Positions 48,003 to 58,335 of a stretch of DNA of 64,000 bases are shown here, piece by piece; the first letter of the stretch is position 1; the number at the start of each line of letters is the position of its first letter. The position numbers and the translations under genes are program-made. Source of the DNA: Promethearchaeia archaeon (GTDB taxonomy: Archaea; Asgardarchaeota; Lokiarchaeia; Sigyniarchaeales; SOKP01); NCBI GenBank assembly GCA_029856155.1, contig JAHQWL010000023.1:155757-219756 (forward strand), given 5' to 3'. Below the pieces are notes generated by a model. That model was not told where the DNA came from. It searched no databases and saw only the letters and a program-made list of their open reading frames with translations.

Positions 48003-48884
48003 ATGGTTGTCCGTATATCGTATCATTGTAACACCCAAATTTTAGAATGGGAATGGGCATCTGATAATGAGTTAATGCCTTATCCCTATTTCACTTCTTG
48101 TTATTTGATAGATGGCCTCCTTATAGACTCTGGTGCTCCAGGTGGAGAGAATGATCTAAGAGAATTTGTTAAATCTCTTAATCAGGATCAAATGATTGAC
48201 AAATGCTTTATCACTCACACACATGAGGACCATGCTGGTGGTGCTCATATGTTAAATACAGAATTTGGAATTCCAATATTTACAAGTCAAAAAGCTATAG
48301 ATCTTTTAAAAAAAGGTAATAAGTATCCTGAATATCGGCAAGCAGCATGGGGACCAGAATTATTACCTATTAATGCTAGAATTATTGATAAACCAATAAT
48401 TACAAAATCAAAAAACTTTAAATTTGAATTATTTCCTATGACTGGACACGCTCCAGAATTAGTTGCCCTAATTGAAAAAACTAAACAATGGGCTTTTGTA
48501 GCTGATGCTGTACAGCCAAAATATAAAATGATATTTGGAAAGAATAGTGATATTCAGGAGGATATCTCATTAATATATCAATCTCTTTCTAAATTATATG
48601 ATTTTACAGAAGGTATGGATCATTTATTAATCTTCTCTGCTGGGAATGGAGTAATGCAAGGGAGAGAAATTATATTGAAAAAAATGGAAGAGATTGAAGA
48701 TTTAAATAAAAATGTTCATGATTATTATAATCAATTTCAGGAAAATGGATATTCTGAAAAAAAATTAATAAGAAAAATAATAAAAAAACTCTTAGGAAGG
48801 GAAAGTATCATAGGTCAATTAACTCAAGGTGACCTTTCACGAGAAAATCTGATTATTTCCTTGCTTAAATGGAAAAAAAGGTAA
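48003..48884 (+). CDS. Metallo-beta-lactamase-fold hydrolase
   Basis: LIDSGAPGG, FITHTHEDHAGGAHML, FPMTGHAPELVALI, VADAV. Confidence 0.92.
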   Translation: MVVRISYHCNTQILEWEWASDNELMPYPYFTSCYLIDGLLIDSGAPGGENDLREFVKSLNQDQMIDKCFITHTHEDHAGGAHMLNTEFGIPIFTSQKAIDLLKKGNKYPEYRQAAWGPELLPINARIIDKPIITKSKNFKFELFPMTGHAPELVALIEKTKQWAFVADAVQPKYKMIFGKNSDIQEDISLIYQSLSKLYDFTEGMDHLLIFSAGNGVMQGREIILKKMEEIEDLNKNVHDYYNQFQENGYSEKKLIRKIIKKLLGRESIIGQLTQGDLSRENLIISLLKWKKR

Positions 48885-48895
48885 TTAAATTGAAT

Positions 48896-50128
48896 TTATA
48901 AGTGTCTTGGAACAATAATTTCAAGATTAGATATCGGATAAGAATAGCAAGGATGGAAGTATCTAAACTTTTTATCTGCTGCTTTTCTCCAATCACTTAC
49001 TGGACTTATATATATATCTCCTGAGATAAGAAGTGAACGACAAAACCCACATTCACCAGATCGGCATTTTGATGGTGGTGCAAGATTAGCTCTTTCCATA
49101 GCAACAAGAATCGATTCTGTAGCCATTGCGGGGATCTCTTTTGTAATGGAGCCAATATGTACTTTAACTTTGAAACTTTTTTCAGCAACTTCTTTTGGAA
49201 ATTCTGGATAATTTACAATATCTTTGATTTCACCAAATGCCTCCCTTCGAATTCTTTTTTGAGGTAAATCAAATCTTTTCAATTCATTAGCTACAAACTC
49301 GTACATAATTTGAGGTCCACAGATAAAAAAAGTACTATTTTTTACATCGCAATATTTTTCAATAATTTGAGTAGTGATAAAACCAGTCTCACACCCCTTT
49401 AAAGAAACTTCTTCACAACTTAATATGTTGACTACTTTTAATTTATCTGGATGTTCTCTCTCAAGGTTTTTAAACTCCTCATAAAAAATAATATCATCTT
49501 CCTCGCTGCTTCCATACAATACTATTAGCTTCGCATCCATTTTTCCTTCTATAATTGTTTTGGCTATTGAACGAAAAGGTGTGATTCCAGAACCCCCCGC
49601 AATACCTACTATATTCTTCAAATCTCGTAGGGGTTCAAAATAAAAGAATCCTTCAGGACCAGAACTGACAACTTTCGTGCCAACCTTCCAATTATCCCAA
49701 ATATTATTTGTTAAGAATCCGTATTCTTCTTTTCGGATTGTTAATTCATAAAATCCTTTCAAAGCATCAGAAGGTGAAGAGGCTATAGAATATGGTCTTG
49801 TGACCTCTACACCATTTACTTTAACTTTTAAACTTAAATATTGTCCAGCTCTAAAATAAGCTAATTCTTTTGTCCCTAATTCTTGATCAGGTTTTAGCTT
49901 AAACGTTTTTGCTGATTTTGATTGATCTATGATTTCACTTATAGTTAAATATTGTCTATCGGGATGTAATTTTCTCGCAAGGTCATTTATGGGATCAGAT
50001 ATTATTGGCTCCTTAGAAGCATTTTCTATTCTTTTCTTTCTATTTGGTACCAATTTGGTAAAGGCAAACAAATCTTTAGTGTTACTTTTAACCGTTATAA
50101 GAAATTTTTCCTTATCTTTTTCAGTCAT
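48896..50128 (-). CDS. FAD/NAD(P)H oxidoreductase with C-terminal 2Fe-2S ferredoxin domain
   Basis: RPYSIASSP, GIAGGSGITPFRSIAKTI, FFICGPQIMYEFV, CRSGECGFCRSLL. Confidence 0.93.
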   Translation of the reverse strand: MTEKDKEKFLITVKSNTKDLFAFTKLVPNRKKRIENASKEPIISDPINDLARKLHPDRQYLTISEIIDQSKSAKTFKLKPDQELGTKELAYFRAGQYLSLKVKVNGVEVTRPYSIASSPSDALKGFYELTIRKEEYGFLTNNIWDNWKVGTKVVSSGPEGFFYFEPLRDLKNIVGIAGGSGITPFRSIAKTIIEGKMDAKLIVLYGSSEEDDIIFYEEFKNLEREHPDKLKVVNILSCEEVSLKGCETGFITTQIIEKYCDVKNSTFFICGPQIMYEFVANELKRFDLPQKRIRREAFGEIKDIVNYPEFPKEVAEKSFKVKVHIGSITKEIPAMATESILVAMERANLAPPSKCRSGECGFCRSLLISGDIYISPVSDWRKAADKKFRYFHPCYSYPISNLEIIVPRHL

Positions 50129-51683
50129 TTTTAACCTCCACCTTTACAGTTAATTCATTTAAAACTAGAAGTGCTGCAAGTTCACCGTCCTTTAGAGCAC
50201 TACTATATCCATGGCATCGCCTTCCAAATCCTCCTGCAAATTCTAAACCTTTAATATAATTATGATCTCCCATCATCATTAAGCGAGGTACTAAAGAATC
50301 CCAAGATTCTGGCTCATAGCCATAAATTATCCCATTATAAGTTCTAGTATATCTTGCGAATGTTTGAGGGGTAGCTATTTCAATTTCTTCAATGTGATCT
50401 TTTATAGAAACACCTAAAGCATTTTCAAAATCAGTTATAAGGCCATCAGCAATTCTGTTTTTAACATCTACATAATCTTCAAGTTTCACATCTTTCCATG
50501 CTTCGGGTTTATAAAGAGTTGTAATATAAATAATTGAAGTTCCAGGAGGAGAACAATCTGGTATTGCAGCATTTAAACAGACAGTAGCTTGACCTTTTGG
50601 TACTCCGAGTTCGTTCCATTGATCATAAAGATTTTCTGTATCCATATCATCCATAATGAAATAACTATACTCATTTATTCCTAATTCTTCCGCAGAAGCA
50701 TCAAGTCCTAAATAGACCACAAATGCAGAAAGTCCATGAATTCTAGCATTAACTTCCTTAATTGCAATTTCAGGAACTTCAGATTTTGGATAGATTAATT
50801 TATTATATACTAATGTTTGAGAGGCATTAGAAATCACGTAGCTTGTTTTGAAAATATCTCCATTTGAAGTTTCAACTCCAACTACTTGACCATTTTCTAC
50901 TAAAATTTTTTCAACTCGAGTATTATACATGATATCACCCCCCAATTCTCTAATTCTTTTATCGAGGGCTAATGTAAATTCTGTTGAGCGGTATCTAGGG
51001 ATATAAGCTCCCCTTTTAATATAAGTATTAATCATTGCAGCAAAAAGGGTAAAATTTATCCTGCTAATAGGGAGACCTAAATAGCACCAATATGCATTTA
51101 AAATATCCTGCGCTTTTTTTGGCATACCTAAGGCATTCTCTACTTCTTGAGCGGAATATCCAGCAGTCTTAAGGAAATTTGAATGTTCTTTTATTAGTAC
51201 AGTTTGATCTGGATTACCCTTAGATCTTCCGATATAAACAAAAGCATTGGATATATCTTGAGCTAATTGGAAAAAATTCTTTACTGATTCTCTACTTTCA
51301 GGGACTTCTTTTTCCATTGCATTGAGAAAGCTCTCGATTCCAAATGGCATTACTACATCTATATCTTTTGTAATTATTCTGTATGCTTCGGGAATCTCTA
51401 AAAATTCAGTATCAACATTTAGAACCCGCTCAAACAATTTTTTAATATCCCCAGGATTAGAATCAGAGCCGTAATCAGCAAGTTCATGTAGAGATGTCTC
51501 AAATTCAAATCTGCCTCTTACAAAACTTGAAGCAAACCCTCCAGGCAAGTTGTGTTGTTCGATTAATAATACTTTAACACTAGCTAACGCTAATCGTGCT
51601 GCTGCCACGAGTCCACCATTTCCCGCACCTATAATTATTACCTTATAGTCTTCACTATCTTGCTCACTCACTTTTAAAACCAA
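50121..51683 (-). CDS. Phytoene desaturase/CrtI-like FAD-dependent oxidoreductase
   Basis: VIIIGAGNGGLVAAARLALASVKVLLIEQHNLPGGFASSFVRGRFEFETSLHEL; C-terminal GLEFAGGFGRRCHGYSSALKDGE; overlaps 48896-50128 gene by 8 bp. Confidence 0.9.
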   Translation of the reverse strand: MVLKVSEQDSEDYKVIIIGAGNGGLVAAARLALASVKVLLIEQHNLPGGFASSFVRGRFEFETSLHELADYGSDSNPGDIKKLFERVLNVDTEFLEIPEAYRIITKDIDVVMPFGIESFLNAMEKEVPESRESVKNFFQLAQDISNAFVYIGRSKGNPDQTVLIKEHSNFLKTAGYSAQEVENALGMPKKAQDILNAYWCYLGLPISRINFTLFAAMINTYIKRGAYIPRYRSTEFTLALDKRIRELGGDIMYNTRVEKILVENGQVVGVETSNGDIFKTSYVISNASQTLVYNKLIYPKSEVPEIAIKEVNARIHGLSAFVVYLGLDASAEELGINEYSYFIMDDMDTENLYDQWNELGVPKGQATVCLNAAIPDCSPPGTSIIYITTLYKPEAWKDVKLEDYVDVKNRIADGLITDFENALGVSIKDHIEEIEIATPQTFARYTRTYNGIIYGYEPESWDSLVPRLMMMGDHNYIKGLEFAGGFGRRCHGYSSALKDGELAALLVLNELTVKVEVKND

Positions 51684-51829
51684 TTTAATTGATAAAAATT
51701 ACATTAATAAATAATAATTTAAATTGGTTAGAGTTTAAGAAGTTTAATTATTGAGAGATTTTTTTAATTTTAGCTAAATAAACCCATATAATCATAATTT
51801 AAATTAAAACAATCAATAAATTCTGACGT

Positions 51830-52834
51830 CTAGACTAAATTATTTATGATAATTTCAGATATATCTCCAGAATATTCAGCAGTTCTTCTTATACTCTCAA
51901 TTATATAGCCTATTGCTATGGAAACTTCAGCGCTACTGGTTGTATTAAGACTTATTTTTTCTGTCGCTGCTATTAAATTTTTAATATCCTCTATATTTTC
52001 ATTCGCTAGGACTAAGCTTTTTTGAAGCCATGCATCAAGACTTTTATTCAATAAATCCAGTGATAATTTACTTACAATTTTAATCTCGTCCTTTAGATTT
52101 TTATCTAATACTTGTTGTTTAAGGATCAAAACATTTTTAGCAATTTTACTAGCATGATCTCCAATACGTTCCAGGAAACGACTCATTTGCTGGTAATGAC
52201 TTGCTTGTTCTAAAGTTATCCCCATTTTCTGGCAAAGAATAATATCCCTCAATGCAATATGAGATTGACGACCAATTAACCAATGCAATCTGTCAACGTC
52301 ATTGTCTCTTTTAATAACTTCTTCTGCTAATTCCTTATTTCTTGTTTCAAAGGCGTTAATAGCATCTTCATGCATATCTTGTACAAGAATATACATTCTC
52401 TTAATCGTTTTTTCAAAAGGCATTTCCTTAGGATTAAGCAAATCTTTAATTACAATGAAATTATTAGATTCTTCAACAATTTCTGGACCTATAGCAATTT
52501 GAGTAAAAAGAGTAATTATATCTCTTAACACGGGTTCAAACTTCTTACTAGATTTAAGAATTATCTTTGAAAAACCCATTATATATGCTCCGATTAAAAC
52601 TCGAAATAAAAAATTTTTATCTCTATATTCATCAACTATTATTTCTTTTGTTTTTATGACATTTTCATTGTCAATCTGTGGTGTTATAAGCAAATTACCA
52701 TCAGGTTGCGATAAAATTCCCAATGTATCTTTTGATTTAATACCGTGTTTATCAATCCACACTTTAGGAAGAGAAATAATATAACTAGAACCCCCTGTTT
52801 TTTGCACTTTTCTCGTTTCTATATGAAATCCCAT
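51830..52834 (-). CDS. AbrB-domain plus PhoU-domain phosphate regulator
   Basis: From ATG 52834: MGFHIETRKVQKTGGSSYIISLPKVWIDKHGIKSKDTLGILSQPDGNLLITPQ (AbrB-like), then a PhoU-like helical domain. The ORF-track start at 52933 is probably 33 codons too long. Confidence 0.88.
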   Translation of the reverse strand: MGFHIETRKVQKTGGSSYIISLPKVWIDKHGIKSKDTLGILSQPDGNLLITPQIDNENVIKTKEIIVDEYRDKNFLFRVLIGAYIMGFSKIILKSSKKFEPVLRDIITLFTQIAIGPEIVEESNNFIVIKDLLNPKEMPFEKTIKRMYILVQDMHEDAINAFETRNKELAEEVIKRDNDVDRLHWLIGRQSHIALRDIILCQKMGITLEQASHYQQMSRFLERIGDHASKIAKNVLILKQQVLDKNLKDEIKIVSKLSLDLLNKSLDAWLQKSLVLANENIEDIKNLIAATEKISLNTTSSAEVSIAIGYIIESIRRTAEYSGDISEIIINNLV

Positions 52835-52896
52835 TATTATCCCTTTACTTATAATATCTATATAGAATTCAAATCTCATTAATGATATTATTACCT

Positions 52897-52949
52897 TATA
52901 TAGAGTATATAATCTTTCAGTTATATATTTCAACTATATACTCTATATA
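52897..52949. promoter_or_regulatory. Perfect 15-nt inverted repeat upstream of the AbrB-PhoU gene, putative operator
   Basis: tatatagagtatata at 52897-52911 and its exact reverse complement tatatactctatata at 52935-52949. Confidence 0.6.
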
Positions 52950-53042
52950 TATTTAAATTAGAAAGGACATGAGAGATATAAACTCAATATACTTAACCAC
53001 TTTCAGTATTGGAAAGAGGAGGATCTTAGTAATTGCAATATT

Positions 53043-53705
53043 CTAGATTCCTTTTTCACTGGTTAATAAAACCATAATGTAATCTGCGACACCCTCAATT
53101 GAGTCGGAGATAGCTTCCAAAATATCAAATATATTTCCTGCTGTAAAGATAGTGAAGAAATTAACATCATAATGGGTTTCTTGAAGGCTTTTTCTTAATT
53201 GAATATTCATTAGATCAACATCATGTTCATATTCATTTATTTTTCTTGCTATCTCTTTAACATTTTTCCTATCTTCAACAAAATCCATAACAATTTTATC
53301 CAATAGCTCACCGCATATGACAGTAGTTTTCATAATCTGGCTAACCAAATTTATGGTTTCCTCACTACTTTGTTCCCAGAACTTAACTGGTATAGTAGCA
53401 ATTCTACGAGCAACTCCAGTACAACAGTTAGCCACATCATCCATTCTCTTAACTAGATGAGAAAGATTCTGCCTAATACTAGGATCTAATTCTCCTCTAG
53501 AAATATCTTGTTGTATTTTTCTTCTTAATTTATCTGCATCTCTTTCTATAACATCAACATTATGAAAAATACTATATGATTTGTCAAGATTTTTTTCTTT
53601 TAAAAGCATTTGCAATCCTGTGTCTAACTCTCTTACACATTCTTGTACTTTCCGGGCATGTGTTATTGTCTTTTCTAAAGCATTTAAAGCAGTTTCCCTT
53701 TTCAA
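53043..53705 (-). CDS. DUF47/PhoU-like protein
   Basis: IRQNLSHLVKRMDDVANCCTGVARRI, NIFDILEAISDSIEGVADYIMVLL. Confidence 0.9.
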   Translation of the reverse strand: MKRETALNALEKTITHARKVQECVRELDTGLQMLLKEKNLDKSYSIFHNVDVIERDADKLRRKIQQDISRGELDPSIRQNLSHLVKRMDDVANCCTGVARRIATIPVKFWEQSSEETINLVSQIMKTTVICGELLDKIVMDFVEDRKNVKEIARKINEYEHDVDLMNIQLRKSLQETHYDVNFFTIFTAGNIFDILEAISDSIEGVADYIMVLLTSEKGI

Positions 53706-53802
53706 ATATTCAATTAAAGATCCTATTCAAATCACCATTTCTTTTCAATCATTATAACCTTTTTATAATTATATATATATTACATTTATTTTTAATAATT
53801 TA

Positions 53803-54840
53803 TCATGATAATCCAAATGAACTTAACCCAACATAGATAAAACCTGCTAAAAGTGCAGCTATTGGAAAGGTCAATACCCAATAGAGTCCCATCTTACCTA
53901 ATCCTTTATAATCCACCTCTTTTTTTTGGGCAAGACTCATACCAATTATACAGAAGACAATTACATGGCTATGGGAAATTGGGAGGGCAAATAATGTAGC
54001 AACCATTAAAATAAGTGCAGAACTCATCTGTATAATAAACCCTTCACTAGGGCGTGTATCTATCATATGAGAAGCAAGATTTTTGATTACATATCGTGCT
54101 GCAAAGTAAATACCGAGAAATGCAAATATTCCACAGAAAATTGCAAATATAAGATATTGACTACTGTTAATAGAATTGTTTTCCCTAAGACCTAAAAGGA
54201 TGCCTAAAGCTTCCCCTGAATTAGCTCCAACCCAAATTTCTGCAAATAAAACAGCAATTAATAAAAGCCATTTAAAAGTTTTTTCAGATTTTTCAATCTG
54301 ATTTAAGCCCCTTAACCGAGATAAAACAAATTTAGCACTTATTTTAAAGAGAATGTATGTGATTAATAAACCTGATATCGGAGATATAAACCAACTTAAA
54401 ACAACATCTCTTAACTTTTCATAATTAAACGCAGTATTAAGATCAATTCCTCCTTGAGAGATTGCATAGATTATAACAACACCAACAATGCTCCCAATTA
54501 ATGAGTGAGTACTGCTTAAAGGAATGCCTGCAAAACTACCTACTACTAGCCATATAATACTACTTATTAGTACTGCTAAAAGCATATAATTAGTATATTT
54601 TCCTTCCAAGCCCTCACCTAAAAGGCTTTTACCAACGGTTTCTGGAACAAAACCTCCACTAAAAAGAATCATACCAGAACCTATGGCGATGCCACCTATT
54701 ATTAACGCTATTTTAAACTTTAACACACCGGCTCCGACTAAAGAAGCAAGAGTTTCATCATTCGCCCCAATGCTAAAAGCTAAACCAACAGCCATCATTA
54801 CTAGGACTATAACTAGGATTATTGTTAATTCTTCAGCCAT
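53803..54840 (-). CDS. pit: PiT-family inorganic phosphate permease
   Basis: SIGANDETLASLVGAGVL, GIPLSSTHSLIGSIVGV, ATLFALPISHSHVIVFCIIG. Confidence 0.93.
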   Translation of the reverse strand: MAEELTIILVIVLVMMAVGLAFSIGANDETLASLVGAGVLKFKIALIIGGIAIGSGMILFSGGFVPETVGKSLLGEGLEGKYTNYMLLAVLISSIIWLVVGSFAGIPLSSTHSLIGSIVGVVIIYAISQGGIDLNTAFNYEKLRDVVLSWFISPISGLLITYILFKISAKFVLSRLRGLNQIEKSEKTFKWLLLIAVLFAEIWVGANSGEALGILLGLRENNSINSSQYLIFAIFCGIFAFLGIYFAARYVIKNLASHMIDTRPSEGFIIQMSSALILMVATLFALPISHSHVIVFCIIGMSLAQKKEVDYKGLGKMGLYWVLTFPIAALLAGFIYVGLSSFGLS

Positions 54841-54861
54841 AATATTCTTGACTTTTATTTA

Positions 54862-55533
54862 TTAATCAAAGATTAGATATTTTGTTGCTAGAAACTGAAT
54901 GTATTCTGAAAAATCCTTTATATGATCGGCCAACATCATTATATCTTCAATTAAATTCTTAAGGTACAGAAAAGTTCTGGAAAGATAATCCATATCATAA
55001 TTATAAAGTCGTTTTATTAATTTCCACTCTTCAATTCTCATTTTTCTTCTTTCTTCTTTTATTTCTTCACATATATCATGAGCTTTACTTAGATCAGTTC
55101 CAATCAATTTCACTGCATCTGATACATCATTGGAAATAGTTCTTAATGATTTCAAGATACTTTGAATCTGAAGCTTAAATTCTTCGTCAGGAAAGACCAC
55201 TTTATATAAAAGCATCCTATTTGCTAAATATTCCCCAATATTTTTGATATCGTTTATCTTAGTGAATAACTTCAACCTATCTGCTTTGGAGAACATTAAT
55301 TTTGATTTGAATATTTTAGATTCAAATTTTTTTTTTATTTGGACTTCAGTATTAGTGTCGATAACGTAATTCAGGTTTTCTTTGAATTTATTAAAATCCT
55401 CTTTAACAAGAAATTCAATCCCTTTTATCAACTTTAGGTTCTGTTCATTTATATTATCCATAAATAATTGCGTTAATTCATCAATACTAAGTTTATTTAG
55501 TTCTTTATCATCAAATTCTTTCATTTTCTTCAA
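54862..55533 (-). CDS. DUF47/PhoU-like protein
   Basis: Helical protein; LFTKINDIKNIGEYLANRMLLYKV, IEDIMMLADHIKDFSEYIQFLA; next to pit. Confidence 0.75.
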   Translation of the reverse strand: MKKMKEFDDKELNKLSIDELTQLFMDNINEQNLKLIKGIEFLVKEDFNKFKENLNYVIDTNTEVQIKKKFESKIFKSKLMFSKADRLKLFTKINDIKNIGEYLANRMLLYKVVFPDEEFKLQIQSILKSLRTISNDVSDAVKLIGTDLSKAHDICEEIKEERRKMRIEEWKLIKRLYNYDMDYLSRTFLYLKNLIEDIMMLADHIKDFSEYIQFLATKYLIFD

Positions 55534-55680
55534 AATTACATTTTGTATTCTATAAAGTCTAATATATTTTCTATTAAATTTCTATATATAGTTAAATTTA
55601 TTTGTTGATTTATTAATCTCTAAATATAACTCAAAACAATTACACATTTAAATTGCTATTTAAATTTAAAGGAGTTTTTT

Positions 55681-56310
55681 ATGAATTCTTATAATAATTT
55701 ACCAGAAGCTAAAATTATACCTGTGGGAGAAGTTTCACAAAAGTTTTTAGACCTTGGAATTAAATCATTTAGAGAAGCTTGTGAGTATGTACATGGTATT
55801 GAATATGGTTATAACACTGATTACGATGATAGAATGATTCTTTTTAAGGAAAATAAAGGAACTTGTACTACTAAGCATGCTGTAATCGCAGGCCTAGCTG
55901 AAGAACTTGAAATACCTATTTATAAACATGTTGGTGTTTATAAATTTACAGAAAAAATCTCAAGTGGAACAAATAAAATTCTTAGAAAATATAAGGTTCC
56001 CTATGTCCCAATCGTGCATTGCTTTTTAGTATATAAAGATTTTCGATTTGATCTAACCGAAGGAAATTGTAATGGAAAAAATACCATTATAGAGGAATTT
56101 ATTCATGAGGAAAAAGTAGATCCTTTTATTAGTAGAAAGAATGAATATTTAATTCTTAAAAAAGTGATAAAAGAATACATCTTACCATCTAAAGAAATGG
56201 AAGGGGTTAAAGAGAGATCCCTTTTAAAAGCGAGAGAAGAAGCAATTATTCTTTTAAAAGAAAATGTAAAAAGACAAAAAAATATGAAAAGTCCTCAAAA
56301 AAATAATTAA
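55681..56310 (+). CDS. Transglutaminase-like-fold protein (putative)
   Basis: Cys-His-Asp pattern: NKGTCTTKHAVIAGLAEEL ... VHCFLVYKDFRFDLTEGNCNG. Confidence 0.65.
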   Translation: MNSYNNLPEAKIIPVGEVSQKFLDLGIKSFREACEYVHGIEYGYNTDYDDRMILFKENKGTCTTKHAVIAGLAEELEIPIYKHVGVYKFTEKISSGTNKILRKYKVPYVPIVHCFLVYKDFRFDLTEGNCNGKNTIIEEFIHEEKVDPFISRKNEYLILKKVIKEYILPSKEMEGVKERSLLKAREEAIILLKENVKRQKNMKSPQKNN

Positions 56311-56359
56311 TGTTTTTACTTCTATAAAAACATAATAGATAGAATTTTGAAAATTATAA

Positions 56360-57043
56360 TTACATTCGTTTTGCTATTGTCAACATAATTATATAATCCG
56401 CAACATCCTCTGCGTTATCGCTAATTGCTTCCATTGTTGATATAAAATTATGAATTACTATTGCGCTAAATGGATTAATATCTGGACTATTTGATACTAA
56501 ACTTCTACTAATTGCATAGTGTTTTTCATCACATTGATGTTCTAAAATATTAACTTCTTCACCTATCTCTTGGATTTTTGTGTCCTCAGCTTTTAAAAGT
56601 CCATTAACCATTTGATTTACTTTTTTAACAGCTTCAACTGAGATTTTTGAGATATCTAAAATATTGCGATGAATGTCCTCCTCTAAATTCATAAAATCTT
56701 TATGATTCATGGAGATAAGAATTCTTGAACAAGCATTTGCAGCATTTGCAATATCATCAATTCTTTTAACAAGATGCGTTAAATTTTCTCGAATTTTAGA
56801 TGGAAGTTTTGCTTGTGAAAGCAAATTTAGGATATTTCTACGAATTCCATCTGCTTGATGTTCTAATTCATCAACTCTGAAAAACACTTTTAATGCGAGA
56901 TCGATATTTTTTTCTTCAAGGAGGAATGATAATCCTTTATCAAATTCCACAATACATTCAAGTACTTTCTGAGTGTGAACTATAGTTAAATTCATTGCAT
57001 TCTCTTCATTACGAGATTTAAACCATTCCATTAATGAACTCAT
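56360..57043 (-). CDS. DUF47/PhoU-like protein
   Basis: IRENLTHLVKRIDDIANAANACSRILISM, FISTMEAISDNAEDVADYIIMLTIAKRM. Confidence 0.92.
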   Translation of the reverse strand: MSSLMEWFKSRNEENAMNLTIVHTQKVLECIVEFDKGLSFLLEEKNIDLALKVFFRVDELEHQADGIRRNILNLLSQAKLPSKIRENLTHLVKRIDDIANAANACSRILISMNHKDFMNLEEDIHRNILDISKISVEAVKKVNQMVNGLLKAEDTKIQEIGEEVNILEHQCDEKHYAISRSLVSNSPDINPFSAIVIHNFISTMEAISDNAEDVADYIIMLTIAKRM

Positions 57044-57100
57044 TAATTTTCTCTCTTTTTTTATATTTTTTTCTTTTTATCTTTATTATTATAAGTAATT

Positions 57101-58324
57101 TTATTCTAATTTTAATACTTCCCTTATTAATTCTTCACCTGGATGTTTGAAAATGATCCCTAATTCTTTCGGGAAATATATTGTTACTTCTGAATTCTCT
57201 AAAAATGCATCATGAATTTCATAGGTTGCAGGTATAGTGATTATTATTACTTTTTCTTGTCGTTTCATTTTGATAAGAACTTCAAATCGATAAAAAACTC
57301 CCATAAATTTACGACGGAGTATTTTTCCTAATATTGCATTTTTCTTTTGATCTACGCGATTACCAAGTCGAATTTTCATATGATTGGCTCGAACAACCAA
57401 CAGTACTTTATCTCCATGCTTGATTTCATTATTTAATGATTTATTTAAATAACCTGCAAATGTTTCTTTAAAACCAATATTTATGGGTAATGGAACTGAA
57501 ACTTCTTGAATCTCATTAAAGAATTTATCACCTTGTTGTGATTTGCTAAAAATATCCCATGTAGGTTTTTCATTTTTGGTACAAATTCCTTCAAAATAAT
57601 TAATTTCACTCATAAAATATGCAACAAACAGATTCTTAGGATGATAGTAAATTTCATGGGGCGTTCCTATTTGAACAATTTTACCTTGATTAATAACTGC
57701 TATTCTATCAGCAATCATCATTGCTTCTTGTTCTTCATTTGTAACATGTATTACAGTAAGTTCTAATTCTTTAGATTTTGCCATTAGAAGTAATTCTCTT
57801 CTTAAACTCATTCTAAGTCCTGCGTCAAGAGCTTTTAAAGGTTCGTCTAATATTAGCAGCTTAGTCTGCTCCAGATTTAGTAAGGATCGACAAAGTGCAA
57901 CTCTTTGCTTCATTCCACCACTTAATTCTTCAGGGTATGCACCATTTCTCCCTGTTAGGAGCGTCATCATTAATACTTGATCAACCAAGGTTTGGGTCGT
58001 TTTAGGATCTCTTGCGTGGACACGACCACTATATGAAACGTTTTCGACAATATTCATATGAGGAAATAATGCATAATTTTCAAACATAAAACCTATATTT
58101 CTCTCCCCAGCAGTTTTATTTGTCACATCTTTCCCGTCAAAAAATACAGTTCCAGAATCAGGTTTAAGTAAACCAGCTATAAGTTTGAGTAAAGTAGTCT
58201 TACCTGCTCCAGTTGGACCTAAAATAATAAAATACTCTTTATCTTTAACTTCTAGAGAAATATTATCCAAAGCAGTGAATTTTCTAAATATTTTAGTTAT
58301 ATTTTTCAACTCGATATGAACCAT
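57101..58324 (-). CDS. ABC transporter ATPase (PotA/CysA/ModC-type)
   Basis: IILGPTGAGKTTLLKLIAGLL, ELSGGMKQRVALCRSLL, LLILDEPLKALDAG. Confidence 0.93.
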   Translation of the reverse strand: MVHIELKNITKIFRKFTALDNISLEVKDKEYFIILGPTGAGKTTLLKLIAGLLKPDSGTVFFDGKDVTNKTAGERNIGFMFENYALFPHMNIVENVSYSGRVHARDPKTTQTLVDQVLMMTLLTGRNGAYPEELSGGMKQRVALCRSLLNLEQTKLLILDEPLKALDAGLRMSLRRELLLMAKSKELELTVIHVTNEEQEAMMIADRIAVINQGKIVQIGTPHEIYYHPKNLFVAYFMSEINYFEGICTKNEKPTWDIFSKSQQGDKFFNEIQEVSVPLPINIGFKETFAGYLNKSLNNEIKHGDKVLLVVRANHMKIRLGNRVDQKKNAILGKILRRKFMGVFYRFEVLIKMKRQEKVIIITIPATYEIHDAFLENSEVTIYFPKELGIIFKHPGEELIREVLKLE

Positions 58325-58335
58325 ATATTTTTCAC

